63,972 nt of DNA. Source: Delftia tsuruhatensis NBRC 16741 (lineage in GTDB: Bacteria; Pseudomonadota; Gammaproteobacteria; Burkholderiales; Burkholderiaceae_C). The translations under genes and the position numbers were made by a program. The stretch spans positions 1 through 63,972 of the forward strand of contig NZ_BCTO01000037.1 in the NCBI RefSeq assembly GCF_001571325.1. Direction: 5' to 3'. The notes beneath the pieces were generated by a model. It was not told where the DNA came from and did no database searches. It worked only from the letters and a program-made list of their open reading frames with translations. Positions within the stretch are counted from its first letter, which is position 1; each line of letters begins with the position of its first letter. Positions 8,819 to 19,078 of this stretch are shown here, piece after piece.

Positions 8819-10186
8819 ATGCGCAAGTTAGCTTCACCCTGGACTCGCACCCTGCAAGCCATTTCGATCTTATTGCTGGCAGGATGCTCCACTTACAGGC
8901 CCTGGATCAATGAACCGTATCCCCATCAGCCTCGGGAGGTGCTAGCGGCCGAGCAGCATCAACCAAAGTCTGTCATGGTTGCCGTGACCTTGTCCGGAGG
9001 GGGTGCGCGTGCCGCAGCCTTTGGCCTCGGTGTGCTGCGTGAACTCAAGGCGCAGGAGTTCAAGATCGGAGAACGCACAACGACGTTGCTGGACGAGACC
9101 GTATTGATCAGTGGCGTGTCAGGTGGCAGCATCCTGGCCGCACACTACGCAGCCTTTGGCGACGCGACGCTCAAGCGATTTGAGCCAGAATTCCTGCTCA
9201 CGCCATTCGAAAGCCGTCTCATACGCGATGTGTTCTGGCCTGGTGAGCTCTACACATTGACCTCACCCTGGTATGGCAGAACGCAGTTGCTGATGGATCG
9301 CCTGAACAAGCTCTACGAAGGCAAGACCTTCGCCGACGCTCGCAGGCGCCCTGGAGCACCGGACCTCATGATCACGGCTACCGACCTGACCACCGGGGCC
9401 CCCTTCAACTTCACGTCCGAACAGTTCCAGCTGATCTGCTCCGATCTTGACGCTACCCCACTGTCATTCGCAGTTGCAGCGTCCTCCGCCGTACCGCTGC
9501 TGCTGTCGCCCGTCGCCATACGCAACTATGCCGACCAATGTCCCGATGTAAAAGCATCGGTACTCCAGCCCGCGTCAGGCTACCGCGCACACATATTGCG
9601 GCGCAGTGCCGTCAGCTACCGCAATGCCAAGGAGCGCCCCTATATCCACCTGGTGGATGGCGGAGTCAGCGACAACCTCGGCGTTCGCTTGCTGCTCGAT
9701 CAAATGACCGCTGTAGGCTCCATGGGCGCGAACTTCCCTGAAGCAAAAGCTGGCTCCATCCATCGCCTGGTGCTGGTCACAGTCAACTCTGCACGTGCGC
9801 TTGCCGAGCGTGTGGACAAGAGTGATCAGGTCCCTACCATTCCACAGGTATTGGAGACACTGATCTTTGGTGCCGGGACCCGCGACAGCCAGCAGACGCT
9901 GGCGATGCTCAACGATGATCTGCAACGCTGGCGTAACGAGATTCAGCGCACCAGAGGTTTGCCTGGCAGCCCGTTTGCAGCAGATTGCGAGGTATATGTC
10001 GTCAGCGTAAGCCTGAACGATGTCGACGACGACAGTTTCCGTTACAGGCTTTTGCGTGTGCCGACGGCCTTCACGGTCGAAGCACAGGACGTCCGCGACT
10101 TGCAGCAGGCAGGTTCGGAGGCTGTTCGAAAATCCCCGGCCTACCAGGAGCTGGTTGAATCGCTGAAGGCTTTGGCGCCACCATGA
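8819..10186 (+). CDS. Patatin-like phospholipase lipoprotein
   Basis: A predicted serine lipid acyl hydrolase of the patatin family, 455 residues. The chosen ATG at 8819 gives a lipoprotein signal with LLLAGC (Cys23), so it is probably membrane-anchored. The oxyanion-hole glycines are in LSGGGARAAAFG (about 58-69), the nucleophile Ser is in GVSGGS (about 98-103), and the catalytic Asp is in VDGGVSDNLG (about 278-287). The catalytic dyad is therefore intact. It is the last gene of the rightward efflux unit, 68 bases after the NDH-2-like gene, and converges on the minus-strand catabolic cluster. Substrate lipids cannot be told from sequence. Confidence 0.88.
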   Translation: MRKLASPWTRTLQAISILLLAGCSTYRPWINEPYPHQPREVLAAEQHQPKSVMVAVTLSGGGARAAAFGLGVLRELKAQEFKIGERTTTLLDETVLISGVSGGSILAAHYAAFGDATLKRFEPEFLLTPFESRLIRDVFWPGELYTLTSPWYGRTQLLMDRLNKLYEGKTFADARRRPGAPDLMITATDLTTGAPFNFTSEQFQLICSDLDATPLSFAVAASSAVPLLLSPVAIRNYADQCPDVKASVLQPASGYRAHILRRSAVSYRNAKERPYIHLVDGGVSDNLGVRLLLDQMTAVGSMGANFPEAKAGSIHRLVLVTVNSARALAERVDKSDQVPTIPQVLETLIFGAGTRDSQQTLAMLNDDLQRWRNEIQRTRGLPGSPFAADCEVYVVSVSLNDVDDDSFRYRLLRVPTAFTVEAQDVRDLQQAGSEAVRKSPAYQELVESLKALAPP

Positions 10187-10234
10187 TCTGATGTCGCGCG
10201 CGCCAAAGCCCCAAAGGCCGACAAGCACCCTCGC

Positions 10235-11134
10235 CTAGCTCGCAGGGCGCAGGCAGGACCGCACATGTCCCGCGATCAGGTCGACGAGGATGTTGACCAG
10301 ACCCGGTGCAATGTCATGCCCCATGCCCGGCAAGATGACCAGGCGTGCGCCACCGATGGCCGCTGCGGTGGCGTAACCGCCACTGGTCGCCACCATCAGA
10401 TCCCGGTCGCCATGGATGACCAGCGTGGGGCACCGCACGCGGCCCAACTCGGCCGTCCGATCACCGGAATTGATGATTGCCCCGATCTGCCGCGCGGTGC
10501 CGACGTTGTTGCGCAGGCCACCACCGCGCTCCCAGGCTTGTTCTGCATATTGCCGGTGCCGAGGCTCGCTCCACTCCAGGCTCGAGCCGACCACTCGCAA
10601 GAGGTCGACGTAATCTCGAGCAGCCTCCCGCTGATCACGTGGCGGCCGACGGATCAGCTGCAATATCGACTTGAGCGCCGGCTGGCCGACCTTCAATGAT
10701 CCGGTGGTCGAAAAGACGGAGGTCAACGACTTCATCCTCTCGGCATGGCGCGCCGCCAGGGTCTGCGCGATCATGCCGCCCATGGACATCCCCATGACGT
10801 GGGCAGAGGCTATGGACAGGGCATCCATCAAACCGACCACATCGCTGGCCATGTGCCCCAGGTCGTAGCCGCGCGTGGGCCGGCGAAGGAGTTGCTGGAA
10901 TGTGCTGGGCGGCTCGGCGTCGGTGAAGGACGACTGTCCCGCGTCGCGGTTGTCCAAGACAACCACCCGCAAACCGGCCTCTACCAGACCATCGATCAAG
11001 GCCTGTGGCCAGTACGTCAGTTGCAACCCCAGGCCCACCACCAGAATCAACGTCTCCCCACCATCGGGGCCGTGGCTGCGGTAGCAGATGCGTCGGCCAT
11101 CGGCCATATTGCAGAAGAGGTCTCCCGTGTTCAT
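10235..11134 (-). CDS. Alpha/beta-fold hydrolase
   Basis: A 299-residue serine hydrolase. The nucleophile elbow is GMSMGGM (about residues 114-120), the acid is likely in VIHGDRDLM and the catalytic His in GMGHD near residue 274, so the triad looks complete. Such enzymes cleave esters or lactones. The start overlaps the stop of the upstream monooxygenase by four bases (11131-11134), so the two are translationally coupled. Because Baeyer-Villiger monooxygenases make esters or lactones, this hydrolase probably acts on the product of its partner. It is the last gene of the leftward catabolic unit. Confidence 0.88.
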   Translation of the reverse strand: MNTGDLFCNMADGRRICYRSHGPDGGETLILVVGLGLQLTYWPQALIDGLVEAGLRVVVLDNRDAGQSSFTDAEPPSTFQQLLRRPTRGYDLGHMASDVVGLMDALSIASAHVMGMSMGGMIAQTLAARHAERMKSLTSVFSTTGSLKVGQPALKSILQLIRRPPRDQREAARDYVDLLRVVGSSLEWSEPRHRQYAEQAWERGGGLRNNVGTARQIGAIINSGDRTAELGRVRCPTLVIHGDRDLMVATSGGYATAAAIGGARLVILPGMGHDIAPGLVNILVDLIAGHVRSCLRPAS

Positions 11135-12657
11135 GCGCGAGCCTTTGAAAGTCGCAGATCAAGCGGAGCCTGGGAACTCGCGCCGGGGGCCGGCGAGAAC
11201 GCCAGGCACTTTTCTGCCACCCGCCCGCGTCGCAGCAGTTTGACGTCGCGGAAGTAGTCCATGGACATGACCCAAGGTTCGCCGGGTCCCTGTCGTGGCA
11301 CGCTGTGCAACGCGCGCTGCACGTAGCCTGCACCGAAATCCAGCAGCGGGCGGGTCTCGATCCCTTCTGGCGCCTGTGCCTCGCAGACGGCGTGCCGATG
11401 TTCATCCATGTAAGCCAGGAGCCGGCAGAAGTGATCGCACAGCAGGCAGACCTTCAGCGTCCAAGACGAGTTGGTGTAGCCGACGGCAAAGGCAAAGTTC
11501 GGCACACCGGACAACATCATTCCCTTGTAGGCCAATGTTTCGCTCAACACCACCGGCTGCCCATCCTTGCGCAAGGCCACTCCCCCAAAGAGCTGGACGT
11601 TGAGTCCGGTGGCCGTGACGATGATGTCGGCCTCGATTTCCTTGCCCGACTTGAGAAGGATGCCCGATTCGGTGAAGGTCTCGATCTGGTCGGTCACCAC
11701 GGACGCCTTGCCCGAACTGAGGCATTTGAACAAGTCACCGTCGGGCACCGAGCACAGCCGCTGGTCCCAAGGGTTGTATGGCGGGTTGAAGTGCACGTCG
11801 ACGGGGTACCCCTTCGGCAGGTCCCGGCGCACGAGCCCCACGAGAAGCTTTCGGGCCAGCTTCGGAAAGCGTTGGCAAAAGCTCCAGAACCCCAGAGTGA
11901 TCCTGGCGTTCTTGTAGCGGGTCAGCGAGTAGGCGGTTTGGGCCGGCAGTATCTTTTGCAGGAAGCCGGCGACGGAGTCGGTAGCAGGCTGGTTGATGAT
12001 GTACGAAGGCGTGCGCTGCAGCATGGTGATGTGCGCCACCTGATCGGCCATCGCCGGGATGAGCGTCACTGCCGTGGCGCCGCTGCCGATCACGACGACG
12101 CGCTTGCCGCAGTAGTCCAGATCCTCAGGCCAATGCTGCGGATGCACGATCCGCCCCTTGAAACGTTCCGAGCCTTCGAAGCGCGGGCTGTAGCCTTGAT
12201 CGTATCGATAGTAGCCGCCAGCGCTGAACAGCCAGCGGGTCCTGACCGTGCGGACATCGCCGCCGATTCCGTCGCGGACCCGGACCGCCCAAAGGCCCTC
12301 ACCGCTCAGCCAGTCCGCCGATTCCACCTGCTGCTGGTATTGGATGACCGGCCCCAGATCGAACTCCTCAACGGTTTCGCGAAGGTACTCGAGGATGTCC
12401 CGTGCGTCCGCCAGCGTTTTGTTCTTGACCCAGGGCTTGAAGTCGAAACCGAAGGTGTAGAGGTCCGAGTCGGATCGAATGCCGGGATATTTGAACAGAT
12501 CCCATGTTCCGCCAATCCGCTCTCGAGCCTCGAGAATGGAAAAGCGTTTTCCGGGCTGTTTTCGGCGCAGATAGGCGGCAAGGCCGATGCCGGAAACTCC
12601 CGCCCCAATGATCAGGACGTCCAGAGGTTCATCGAGAGGAGCTGATTGCGAGAGCAT
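11131..12657 (-). CDS. Flavin-containing Baeyer-Villiger-type monooxygenase
   Basis: A 508-residue class B flavoprotein monooxygenase that should use NADPH and O2 to insert oxygen next to a ketone. The FAD motif is [11 protein letters not shown] (about 15-25). The NADPH motif is [12 protein letters not shown]. The Baeyer-Villiger fingerprint F-x-G-x3-H-x3-W-P is matched by [12 protein letters not shown] (about 166-177). The ATG at 12657 is preceded by AGGAACAGC. It is coupled to the alpha/beta hydrolase at 10235. A second enzyme of the same family lies at 19079. The two share motifs and layout but differ clearly in sequence, so they may act on different intermediates. The ketone substrate is unknown. 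Confidence 0.9.
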   Translation of the reverse strand: MLSQSAPLDEPLDVLIIGAGVSGIGLAAYLRRKQPGKRFSILEARERIGGTWDLFKYPGIRSDSDLYTFGFDFKPWVKNKTLADARDILEYLRETVEEFDLGPVIQYQQQVESADWLSGEGLWAVRVRDGIGGDVRTVRTRWLFSAGGYYRYDQGYSPRFEGSERFKGRIVHPQHWPEDLDYCGKRVVVIGSGATAVTLIPAMADQVAHITMLQRTPSYIINQPATDSVAGFLQKILPAQTAYSLTRYKNARITLGFWSFCQRFPKLARKLLVGLVRRDLPKGYPVDVHFNPPYNPWDQRLCSVPDGDLFKCLSSGKASVVTDQIETFTESGILLKSGKEIEADIIVTATGLNVQLFGGVALRKDGQPVVLSETLAYKGMMLSGVPNFAFAVGYTNSSWTLKVCLLCDHFCRLLAYMDEHRHAVCEAQAPEGIETRPLLDFGAGYVQRALHSVPRQGPGEPWVMSMDYFRDVKLLRRGRVAEKCLAFSPAPGASSQAPLDLRLSKARA

Positions 12658-12706
12658 GCTGTTCCTGTTTCCTTGTGTTTTGACCAGTTTTCAATAAGTA
12701 AAAAAG

Positions 12707-12778
12707 CTCGAGGCTGCCGCCCTTGCCGCCCTCGATCTGCGCCACATGGGCGCCGGCGATCGCGTTGACCCTGTGCAT
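12707..12778 (-). other. Coding-like remnant after the aldehyde dehydrogenase stop
   Basis: Four bases beyond the aldehyde dehydrogenase stop an ATG at 12778 opens a frame whose first 24 codons (MHRVNAIAGAHVAQIEGGKG and following) have the strong G/C third-base bias of a real gene. The sequence then abruptly becomes AT-rich and non-coding in style, although the frame stays open to 12629, inside the next gene. It may be the 5' stub of a deleted gene. I do not recognise the peptide, and it could be chance. Confidence 0.22.
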
Positions 12779-12782
12779 CGTT

Positions 12783-14213
12783 TCAGCCTGTCTTGACCAT
12801 GACATGCCGCGCGACCGTGTAGTCCTCCAGTGCGTACATGGACAGATCCTTGCCGTAGCCCGATGACTTCACGCCGCCGTGCGGCATTTCGCTCGTCAGC
12901 ACGAAGTGCGTGTTGATCCAGGTGCAGCCGTACTGCAATTGGGCGGCCGTCGCCATGCCGCGTGAAATGTCCTGGGTCCAGACCGATGAGGCCAGGCCAT
13001 AGTCGGAATCGTTGGCCCAGCGCACTGCTTCATCGGCATCGTCGAATCGCGTCACCGAGACGACGGGACCGAAGACTTCGCGCTGGACGATTTCGTCGCC
13101 TTGCAGCGCGCCAGCCACGACGGTGGGTTCGTAGAAGAAGCCGCTACCACCACCCACGCGGCCGCCCGCCGTAATCTCGATGTGCTTGTTTTCAGACGCC
13201 CGCTGAACAAAGGATTCGACGCGGGATTGCTGCCTGGCCGAGATCAGTGGGCCCAGGTCGTTGTCGTCATCGTTGGGCTGATTGAACTTGAGGCTCTTGA
13301 CCGCATCGGAAAGGTCGGCAACGAGCTTGTCATAGATCTTCTTGCCGGCATAGATGCGGCAGGCGGCGGTGCAGTCTTGGCCAGCGTTGTAGTAGCCGAA
13401 GACCTTGACGCCTTCCACGACGCTGGCCAGGTCGGCGTCATCGAAGACTATGACGGGCGCCTTGCCGCCGAGCTCGAGGTGGGTCCGCTTGACGATCCTG
13501 GACGCGGCCTGCAGCACCTTCTTGCCCGTGCCGATATCGCCGGTGAGCGAGACCATCGCCACCTTCGGATGGTGGATCAGCGCATCGCCCACGCTCGCGC
13601 CGCGCCCCGTGACCACGTTGACGACACCGGCGGGAAAGATGTCCGCAATGATCTTCGCAAGCTTCAGCAGCGTCAGGGGCGTCTGCTCCGAAGGCTTGAT
13701 CACGACCGTATTGCCGCCAGCAATCGCGGGTGCCAATTTCCAGGCCGCCATCATCAGAGGGTAGTTCCAGGGCGCGATGGATGCGACGACGCCGATCGGG
13801 TCTCGGCGAATCATCGACGTGTGGTTGGCAACGTATTCGCCGGACACAGCGCCGTGCATCGTTCGTGCGGCGCCGGCGAAGAAGCGAAAGCAATCGACGA
13901 TCGCCGGGATCTCATCCTCCAGCACGCGGATGCGCGGCTTGCCGCAGTTGAGCGCTTCGAGCGTCGCGAATTCCTCGCCGGCGCTCTCAATGGCATCGGC
14001 CAGCTTCAACAGCAGGCGCGATCGCTCGGCAGGCGTGGTTCGAGACCAGGCGGTGAAGGCCTTGGACGCTGCCTCGACCGCCGCATCGACCTGCGCAAGC
14101 GAGGCTTCGGCCAATTCGGTCAGCAGCGCCCCGGTCTTTGGATTAAGGATCTTCTCCTTGGTTTCCGCGCCCACGACAAAGGCGGAACCGATCAGCAGTT
14201 CTTGGTCAAACAC
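12783..14213 (-). CDS. Aldehyde dehydrogenase, aminobutyraldehyde dehydrogenase-like
   Basis: An NAD(P)-dependent aldehyde dehydrogenase of 476 residues. The start is the GTG at 14213, with CAGGAG upstream. Motifs include the general-base region [19 protein letters not shown] and the catalytic cysteine in [15 protein letters not shown] (Cys281). That last motif is typical of the E. coli PatD/YdcW aminobutyraldehyde dehydrogenase branch. It could oxidise an aldehyde, possibly an aminoaldehyde, formed by the neighbouring oxidases. It lies between a Baeyer-Villiger monooxygenase and a GMC oxidoreductase in one leftward run. Family similarity alone does not fix the substrate. Confidence 0.88.
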   Translation of the reverse strand: MFDQELLIGSAFVVGAETKEKILNPKTGALLTELAEASLAQVDAAVEAASKAFTAWSRTTPAERSRLLLKLADAIESAGEEFATLEALNCGKPRIRVLEDEIPAIVDCFRFFAGAARTMHGAVSGEYVANHTSMIRRDPIGVVASIAPWNYPLMMAAWKLAPAIAGGNTVVIKPSEQTPLTLLKLAKIIADIFPAGVVNVVTGRGASVGDALIHHPKVAMVSLTGDIGTGKKVLQAASRIVKRTHLELGGKAPVIVFDDADLASVVEGVKVFGYYNAGQDCTAACRIYAGKKIYDKLVADLSDAVKSLKFNQPNDDDNDLGPLISARQQSRVESFVQRASENKHIEITAGGRVGGGSGFFYEPTVVAGALQGDEIVQREVFGPVVSVTRFDDADEAVRWANDSDYGLASSVWTQDISRGMATAAQLQYGCTWINTHFVLTSEMPHGGVKSSGYGKDLSMYALEDYTVARHVMVKTG

Positions 14214-14262
14214 GCGAGTCTCCTGTCTACGGGATGAGGTTGAGGGGATATGCCGCGGACCG

Positions 14263-15903
14263 CTAGGCCGCAACGGCGGCGACCGCGGTCGCGGCCTTGG
14301 CGCCGCGGGAGCCCGCAGCGAGGATGAAATCCGCCGCCTTTTCGGCGATCATGATCGTGGGTGCATTGGTATTGCCGCTCACGATGGTCGGCATGATGGA
14401 TGCATCGATGACGCGCAGGCCGCTCACGCCGCGCACGCGCAGCCGATCGTCCACGACAGCCATCTCGTCGCTGCCCATCTTGCAAGTGCCTACCGGGTGG
14501 TAGACGGATTCGACGTTCTCCCTCAGGTACTGGTCGATCTGGGCATCGGTCGTGGCCTGCGGTCCGGGGGCGTACTCCACGCCGCGATAGGGATCGAACG
14601 CCTTTTGCGCCAGCACTTCCCGGCCGACACGAATCCCCTCGCGATAGATGCGAATGTCATCCGGATCCGAGAAATAGTTGGGCTGAAGGCGCGGGTGCTG
14701 AGTGGGGTCCGCCGACTGGATCTTCAACCAGCCCCGACTCTTGGGGCGCGAGATGTTGAACAGGGGCGTGAAACCGTGCTCGGGAATGATGACCCGACCG
14801 TTTTCGCGGTACATGATCATCTCGAAGTGGTACTGGATGTCCGCGGCGATCAGATCGGGCTGGCTTTTCACGAAGGCCAGCGCCTCCACGCCGTGATACG
14901 CGCCAGGGCCTCCCTTGTCCCACATGTACCGCGCCAGGGCGGCGGCAGCACGAACGGGACGCACATAGGTCAGGAGCGAGTTGGGCTGCGTCGAGCGGCA
15001 TTGCACTCCGACGGAGAGGTGATCGTGCAGGTTCTGGCCCACGCCAGGCAATGCCACCGTGACGTCGATGCCCACAGCGCGCAGATGCGACGGATCGCCA
15101 ATGCCGGACAACTGAAGCAGCTGCGGCGAGTTGATCGCGCCGCCCGAAAGCAGCACCTCCTGATGCGCACGCACAACTTCCTTGCGGCCACGGCGAAGAA
15201 ACTCGACGCCGACCGCGCGGCCATGCTCGACGATGACCCGGGTGGCCAATGCCTTGGTGATGATCTTGAGGTTCTTTCGGTCCTTGACCGGATGCAGGTA
15301 AGCGAAAGCCGTGCTCGCCCGGATCCCCTTGTTTCCGTAGGCCTTGATCGTGCTGTCGCAGGGGCCAAAGCCTTCCTGTTCACCGCCATTGAAGTCGTCC
15401 CGGTACGGGTATCCGGCCTGGAGGCCCGCCTCCACGAACGCCTTCGACAAGGGGTGCTGGACACCGTAGCGGCTGGTATGCAACGGACCGTCGTGTCCAT
15501 GGATGGGACTGCTGGGGCCGTTCCAGTTCTCGGCACGAAGAAAATAGGGCAGGCAATCCTCGAAGGACCAACCACTGTTGCCCAAAGCCGCCCAATGGTC
15601 GTAGTCCGTGGCGCTGCCTCGGATATAGACCATGCCGTTGACGCAACTGCATCCGCCCAGCACTTTCGCACGCGGCCAGAACAGCCGTCTGCCCGCAAGA
15701 TGCTCCTGGGGCTCGGTGTTGTAGCCCCAGTCGATCTGCCCGGTTTTCATCAGTTGGAAATAGCCGGCCGGCATGCCGATGAAGGGACTGCTGTCCCAGC
15801 CACCGGCTTCGATCAGCGTGACTTCGACGTCCGGGTTCGCGGACAGTCGATTCGCCAGAACACAGCCTGCGGACCCGCCGCCGACAATGATGTAGTCCGT
15901 CAC
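14263..15903 (-). CDS. GMC-family FAD-dependent alcohol dehydrogenase/oxidase
   Basis: A 546-residue glucose-methanol-choline family flavoenzyme, closest in style to choline dehydrogenase and long-chain alcohol dehydrogenases such as AlkJ. From the GTG at 15903 the protein begins [20 protein letters not shown], the ADP-binding motif. GMC signature 2 is [16 protein letters not shown] (about 253-268). The active-site His is in [11 protein letters not shown] (about 470), and the second catalytic position appears to be Asn in [15 protein letters not shown] (about 511). It should oxidise an alcohol to an aldehyde or ketone, feeding the aldehyde dehydrogenase or the monooxygenases alongside. A longer frame opens at 15978, but its first 25 residues are low-complexity and would overlap the aminotransferase. 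Confidence 0.9.
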   Translation of the reverse strand: MTDYIIVGGGSAGCVLANRLSANPDVEVTLIEAGGWDSSPFIGMPAGYFQLMKTGQIDWGYNTEPQEHLAGRRLFWPRAKVLGGCSCVNGMVYIRGSATDYDHWAALGNSGWSFEDCLPYFLRAENWNGPSSPIHGHDGPLHTSRYGVQHPLSKAFVEAGLQAGYPYRDDFNGGEQEGFGPCDSTIKAYGNKGIRASTAFAYLHPVKDRKNLKIITKALATRVIVEHGRAVGVEFLRRGRKEVVRAHQEVLLSGGAINSPQLLQLSGIGDPSHLRAVGIDVTVALPGVGQNLHDHLSVGVQCRSTQPNSLLTYVRPVRAAAALARYMWDKGGPGAYHGVEALAFVKSQPDLIAADIQYHFEMIMYRENGRVIIPEHGFTPLFNISRPKSRGWLKIQSADPTQHPRLQPNYFSDPDDIRIYREGIRVGREVLAQKAFDPYRGVEYAPGPQATTDAQIDQYLRENVESVYHPVGTCKMGSDEMAVVDDRLRVRGVSGLRVIDASIMPTIVSGNTNAPTIMIAEKAADFILAAGSRGAKAATAVAAVAA

Positions 15904-15937
15904 AGTGTGGCCCTCGCTCGCAGGTTCTTGGGAAAAG

Positions 15938-17275
15938 TCATGACACCACCCCCGCGCCCACCGGCTCCAGCCGCGCATCGACGATGCGGCTGACGGCGCT
16001 GATGAAGCTCTCGATGTCCGCTTCGGTCATCGGGGTGGAAAGGAATGCCTTACCGGTGCGGGCAATATGGAAGCCCGCCAGCGTCAAGGCGCGTTGAAGT
16101 GCGACAACGCGCTTTGTTTCCTCAGGGCTGGAATAGCCGGAGCGGTAATCGGTCACCTGCCGTTGATGGCCGAACACCATGAAGCTCGACCCGAAGCCTG
16201 TGACCTGCCCTGGAAAGCCGGACCGCGCGAATGCCTGGTTCAGCGCCCCCACCAGCCGGGAAGTCAGCTGTGCCATGCGATCGATCGCGCTGTCGTCAAG
16301 CAGATCCAGCGTGACTTTGCCCGCGGTCATCGTGACCGGATTGGCCGTGAAGGTGCCGCTCCACGGCAAGCCGGGCTTGCCTTGGCGATGGTCGTAGATC
16401 TGCATGAGCTCACGCCGTCCCGCCACTGCGCCGACGGGGAAGCCGCCACCAATGATCTTGCCCAAGGTGGTCAGATCCGGATGGATGCCCAGCAGCGTTT
16501 GAGCGCCACCCGTGTGAGACCTGAACGAGATGACTTCGTCAAGAATGAAAAGTGCTCCGATCTCGCGGGTCACACGTTCAATCATGTCGGTGAAGCGCGG
16601 GGAGACCTGGATGAATCCCAAATAGCTGGGCGCTGCGTCGAGCAGGACAGCCGCGATGTCTGCGGCATTTGCGCGGATGATTCGCTCGGAGGCCTCGACG
16701 TCGTTGAAGGGGATGACTACAACATCGTCGGTCACCCCTTTGGGCACCCCTTTTGAGTAGCCGATCGAGTTCGGATCCTCGCCCCAATTCGACGGTGAAG
16801 AATCGAGGCTGACCTCGGCATAGTCGTAGGCACCGTGATAGACGCCCTCCGCCTTGACGATCTTGGACCGGCCCGTGATCGCACGGGCGGCTTTGATCGC
16901 GCTCATGACGGCTTCCGAACCCGAGTTGCAGAATCGCACCTGCTCGAAGCTCTCTGCCCGTCCGCATAGGGTTTCCGCCAGCGCGACCTCCTGCTCCGTG
17001 GGCAGCGTGAAGGCCGTTCCATTGCCGACCTGGTGACGGACGGCTTGCACGACGCCTGGATGCGCGTGACCGTGGATCAGAGAGGCAAAGTTGTTCAGCA
17101 GGTCAAGGCGGCGCGTTCCATCGACGTCGACCACGTAGGCCCCTTCGCCATACGAGGCATAGACCGGAAAAGGTTCCTGCCATGGCAATGTGCGCGTGAT
17201 GCCGCCGGGCAGCACTTTCAAGCCGCGTTCATACAGTTCCCGGGAACGGGAAGCCAGGTCTGGCCAGTGAGCCAT
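15938..17275 (-). CDS. Class-III PLP-dependent aminotransferase (glutamate-1-semialdehyde aminomutase-like)
   Basis: A 445-residue fold-type I PLP enzyme. The phosphate and PLP contacts are in RFCNSGSEAVMSAIKAAR and LDEVISFR, and the Schiff-base lysine is Lys273 in TTLGKIIGGGFPVGA. The ATG at 17275 follows TTGGAG. The sequence belongs to the glutamate-1-semialdehyde 2,1-aminomutase-like branch. Its place inside a catabolic operon argues against tetrapyrrole synthesis and for transamination of an amine or amino ketone in the pathway. Whether the substrate carries an amine is unknown; FumI of fumonisin degraders is one precedent for a class-III enzyme in such a setting. Confidence 0.87.
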   Translation of the reverse strand: MAHWPDLASRSRELYERGLKVLPGGITRTLPWQEPFPVYASYGEGAYVVDVDGTRRLDLLNNFASLIHGHAHPGVVQAVRHQVGNGTAFTLPTEQEVALAETLCGRAESFEQVRFCNSGSEAVMSAIKAARAITGRSKIVKAEGVYHGAYDYAEVSLDSSPSNWGEDPNSIGYSKGVPKGVTDDVVVIPFNDVEASERIIRANAADIAAVLLDAAPSYLGFIQVSPRFTDMIERVTREIGALFILDEVISFRSHTGGAQTLLGIHPDLTTLGKIIGGGFPVGAVAGRRELMQIYDHRQGKPGLPWSGTFTANPVTMTAGKVTLDLLDDSAIDRMAQLTSRLVGALNQAFARSGFPGQVTGFGSSFMVFGHQRQVTDYRSGYSSPEETKRVVALQRALTLAGFHIARTGKAFLSTPMTEADIESFISAVSRIVDARLEPVGAGVVS

Positions 17276-17321
17276 GATTGCACTCCAAAGGATTAAGCGA
17301 TGAGGGGGGCTTTGCGCGCTG

Positions 17322-18020
17322 TCAGGCGTGACGGCGCAAACGGGTCTTGGCAAGCGGCTCACGGGCATAGGCGCTGAACCGCGCCTGTGTGGCACGCTCG
17401 AGTGCGCAATAGCCGTAGTACAGCTCGACCATCATGAAAGCCCAGACGGACAAGGCTGCGGTGTAGAACACCGTGCGATCCGCGTCGTCGCCGGGTATCG
17501 GGACATAGTCGTAGAAGACGGCGATGGCCAGGCCGCTCAGCGCAACGAACACCGTTCCCATCGCATGCAGCGCCTCTCCCGCTTTGTGCAGCCTCCAGGC
17601 GAAGTACGCCAGATAGGCCAGGAAGACCAAGCACATCAGAAGGTAGAACGGCGGCTTGTAGACCGCGAACGCCGGCGCATGGTCGGCCGCCACAAGCACG
17701 GCAGCGCCTGCGAAACCGAGCAGGAAATACAGGACATCCGCAAGGCGCGAGGGCTGGTAGCTGTGGGTCACCACCATCATGCCCGCGACCGCGACCACAG
17801 GAAAACCGAAGGACCGCGAGAACGCATCGAAGAAATGCGCAACGCTGTAGCCGAAATCCCATCCCAAGAGCGCCCACAACAGGAAGTGGGTGCCTGAGAT
17901 GGCCATGACGAACCATTCGATCCCACACAGATAATTGCGCTTTTTGAGAAACTTCGCGCCATAGATGATCCCGGCAAGGATCAGCAGCACATCGGCCAGC
18001 AAAAGAAAAATCGTATTCAT
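17322..18020 (-). CDS. Unrecognised seven-helix membrane protein
   Basis: A 232-residue integral membrane protein. About seven hydrophobic segments are visible, starting with NTIFLLLADVLLILAGIIYG and then WFVMAISGTHFLLWALLGW, FGFPVVAVAGMMVV, VLYFLLGFAGAAVLVAA, FYLLMCLVFLAYLAYFAW, GTVFVALSGLAIAVFYDY and AALSVWAFMMVELYYGYCAL. The C-terminal tail is basic (TRLRRHA). I do not recognise the family. The ATG at 18020 was chosen because the hydrophobic N terminus starts there. It lies between the aminotransferase and an esterase on the same strand, so a role in moving or sensing the pathway substrate is possible but is only inferred from position. Confidence 0.72.
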   Translation of the reverse strand: MNTIFLLLADVLLILAGIIYGAKFLKKRNYLCGIEWFVMAISGTHFLLWALLGWDFGYSVAHFFDAFSRSFGFPVVAVAGMMVVTHSYQPSRLADVLYFLLGFAGAAVLVAADHAPAFAVYKPPFYLLMCLVFLAYLAYFAWRLHKAGEALHAMGTVFVALSGLAIAVFYDYVPIPGDDADRTVFYTAALSVWAFMMVELYYGYCALERATQARFSAYAREPLAKTRLRRHA

Positions 18021-18088
18021 GGTGATTGGGCCTCGGTGAGCGTCGAGCTCGTTGATCTCAAGCCGGCACAGGCGTGACGGCCCTCGCT

Positions 18089-19027
18089 TCATTCATGCAA
18101 CATCGCCCCGAATTGCTGGATGCTTCGCTGCATCAGCTGTTGCGCGCCAGGCGACCACGGTCCCATTTCAAAGAAGCCATGGATCATTCCTGGACCCGGC
18201 ATATGTTTTGCGGGGCTGCCGGCCGCGTTCATGGCCGCCGCGTAGGCAGCGCCCGAGTCGCGCAATGGATCGAATTGCGCCGTGACCACCAGCGCCGGTG
18301 CCAGCCGGCTCAAGTCCTTGGCCTGCAACGGCGCCAGGCGTGGATCCATCGGGTCTGGATAGTCGCCCGCGTAGTGGTCATAGAACCAATTGATGGTGGC
18401 CACATCGAGCAGATATCCCTCGCCGTTCTCCGCGACACTGGGGTACTGCGCCGCCACATGATCCACAGCGGGGTAGATGAGGAACTGCGCTGCCAGCGGG
18501 ATACCTTCATCGCGCAGTTGCTGGGCGACGACCGCCGAGAAGTTGCCGCCCGCGCTGTCGCCAGCGACGCCGACGATGCGGCCGCCGCCCAGCTCGCTCG
18601 CATGCGCCACGATCCATTTCGTGGCCGCGACGGCGTCTTCAATGCCTGCAGGAAACGCATGTTCGGGCGCCAGCCGGTAGTCCACGGACACCACCACGGC
18701 ACTCGCGCCGCGGCAGATGTCACGGCAGATGTTGTCGTGCGTGTCCAGGTCGCCAATGACGAATCCGCCGCCGTGGAAATAGGCCACGGTCGGAAACGGG
18801 CCCTCGCCTTCCGGGCGGTACACGCGGGCCTTCAGTGGCCCGACAGCGCCACCGACGGTGATGTCCTGGACACGGGCCACGGGGACGACTTGCTCGGGCG
18901 TCAGTGCGCCGGCCGTCGTCGCCAGATAGAAGGCCCTGCCCTCCTCGGGCGTGCCTTCGTGCAGCGGCTTCGCGCCAGCCTCGGCCAGCATCTTCATGGC
19001 GCCGGCGATATGGGGATCGAGTGACAT
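18089..19027 (-). CDS. Alpha/beta hydrolase, hormone-sensitive-lipase (HSL) family esterase
   Basis: A 312-residue esterase. The HSL family oxyanion motif HGGGFVIGD lies at about residues 84-92, the nucleophile Ser is in GVAGDSAGGN (about 152-161), the acid is in AQFDPLRD and the His in MIHGFFEMG. All catalytic elements are present. From the ATG at 19027 the protein has no signal peptide, so it should be cytoplasmic. It lies directly downstream of the second Baeyer-Villiger-type monooxygenase (51 bases), repeating the monooxygenase/hydrolase pairing seen at 10235-12657. This supports cleavage of an ester or lactone made by that enzyme. Confidence 0.9.
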   Translation of the reverse strand: MSLDPHIAGAMKMLAEAGAKPLHEGTPEEGRAFYLATTAGALTPEQVVPVARVQDITVGGAVGPLKARVYRPEGEGPFPTVAYFHGGGFVIGDLDTHDNICRDICRGASAVVVSVDYRLAPEHAFPAGIEDAVAATKWIVAHASELGGGRIVGVAGDSAGGNFSAVVAQQLRDEGIPLAAQFLIYPAVDHVAAQYPSVAENGEGYLLDVATINWFYDHYAGDYPDPMDPRLAPLQAKDLSRLAPALVVTAQFDPLRDSGAAYAAAMNAAGSPAKHMPGPGMIHGFFEMGPWSPGAQQLMQRSIQQFGAMLHE

Positions 19028-19078
19028 GGAATGGCTTTCTTTTTTGAGCGATGAAGGGGTCGCAGGCGTCACGAGCGA

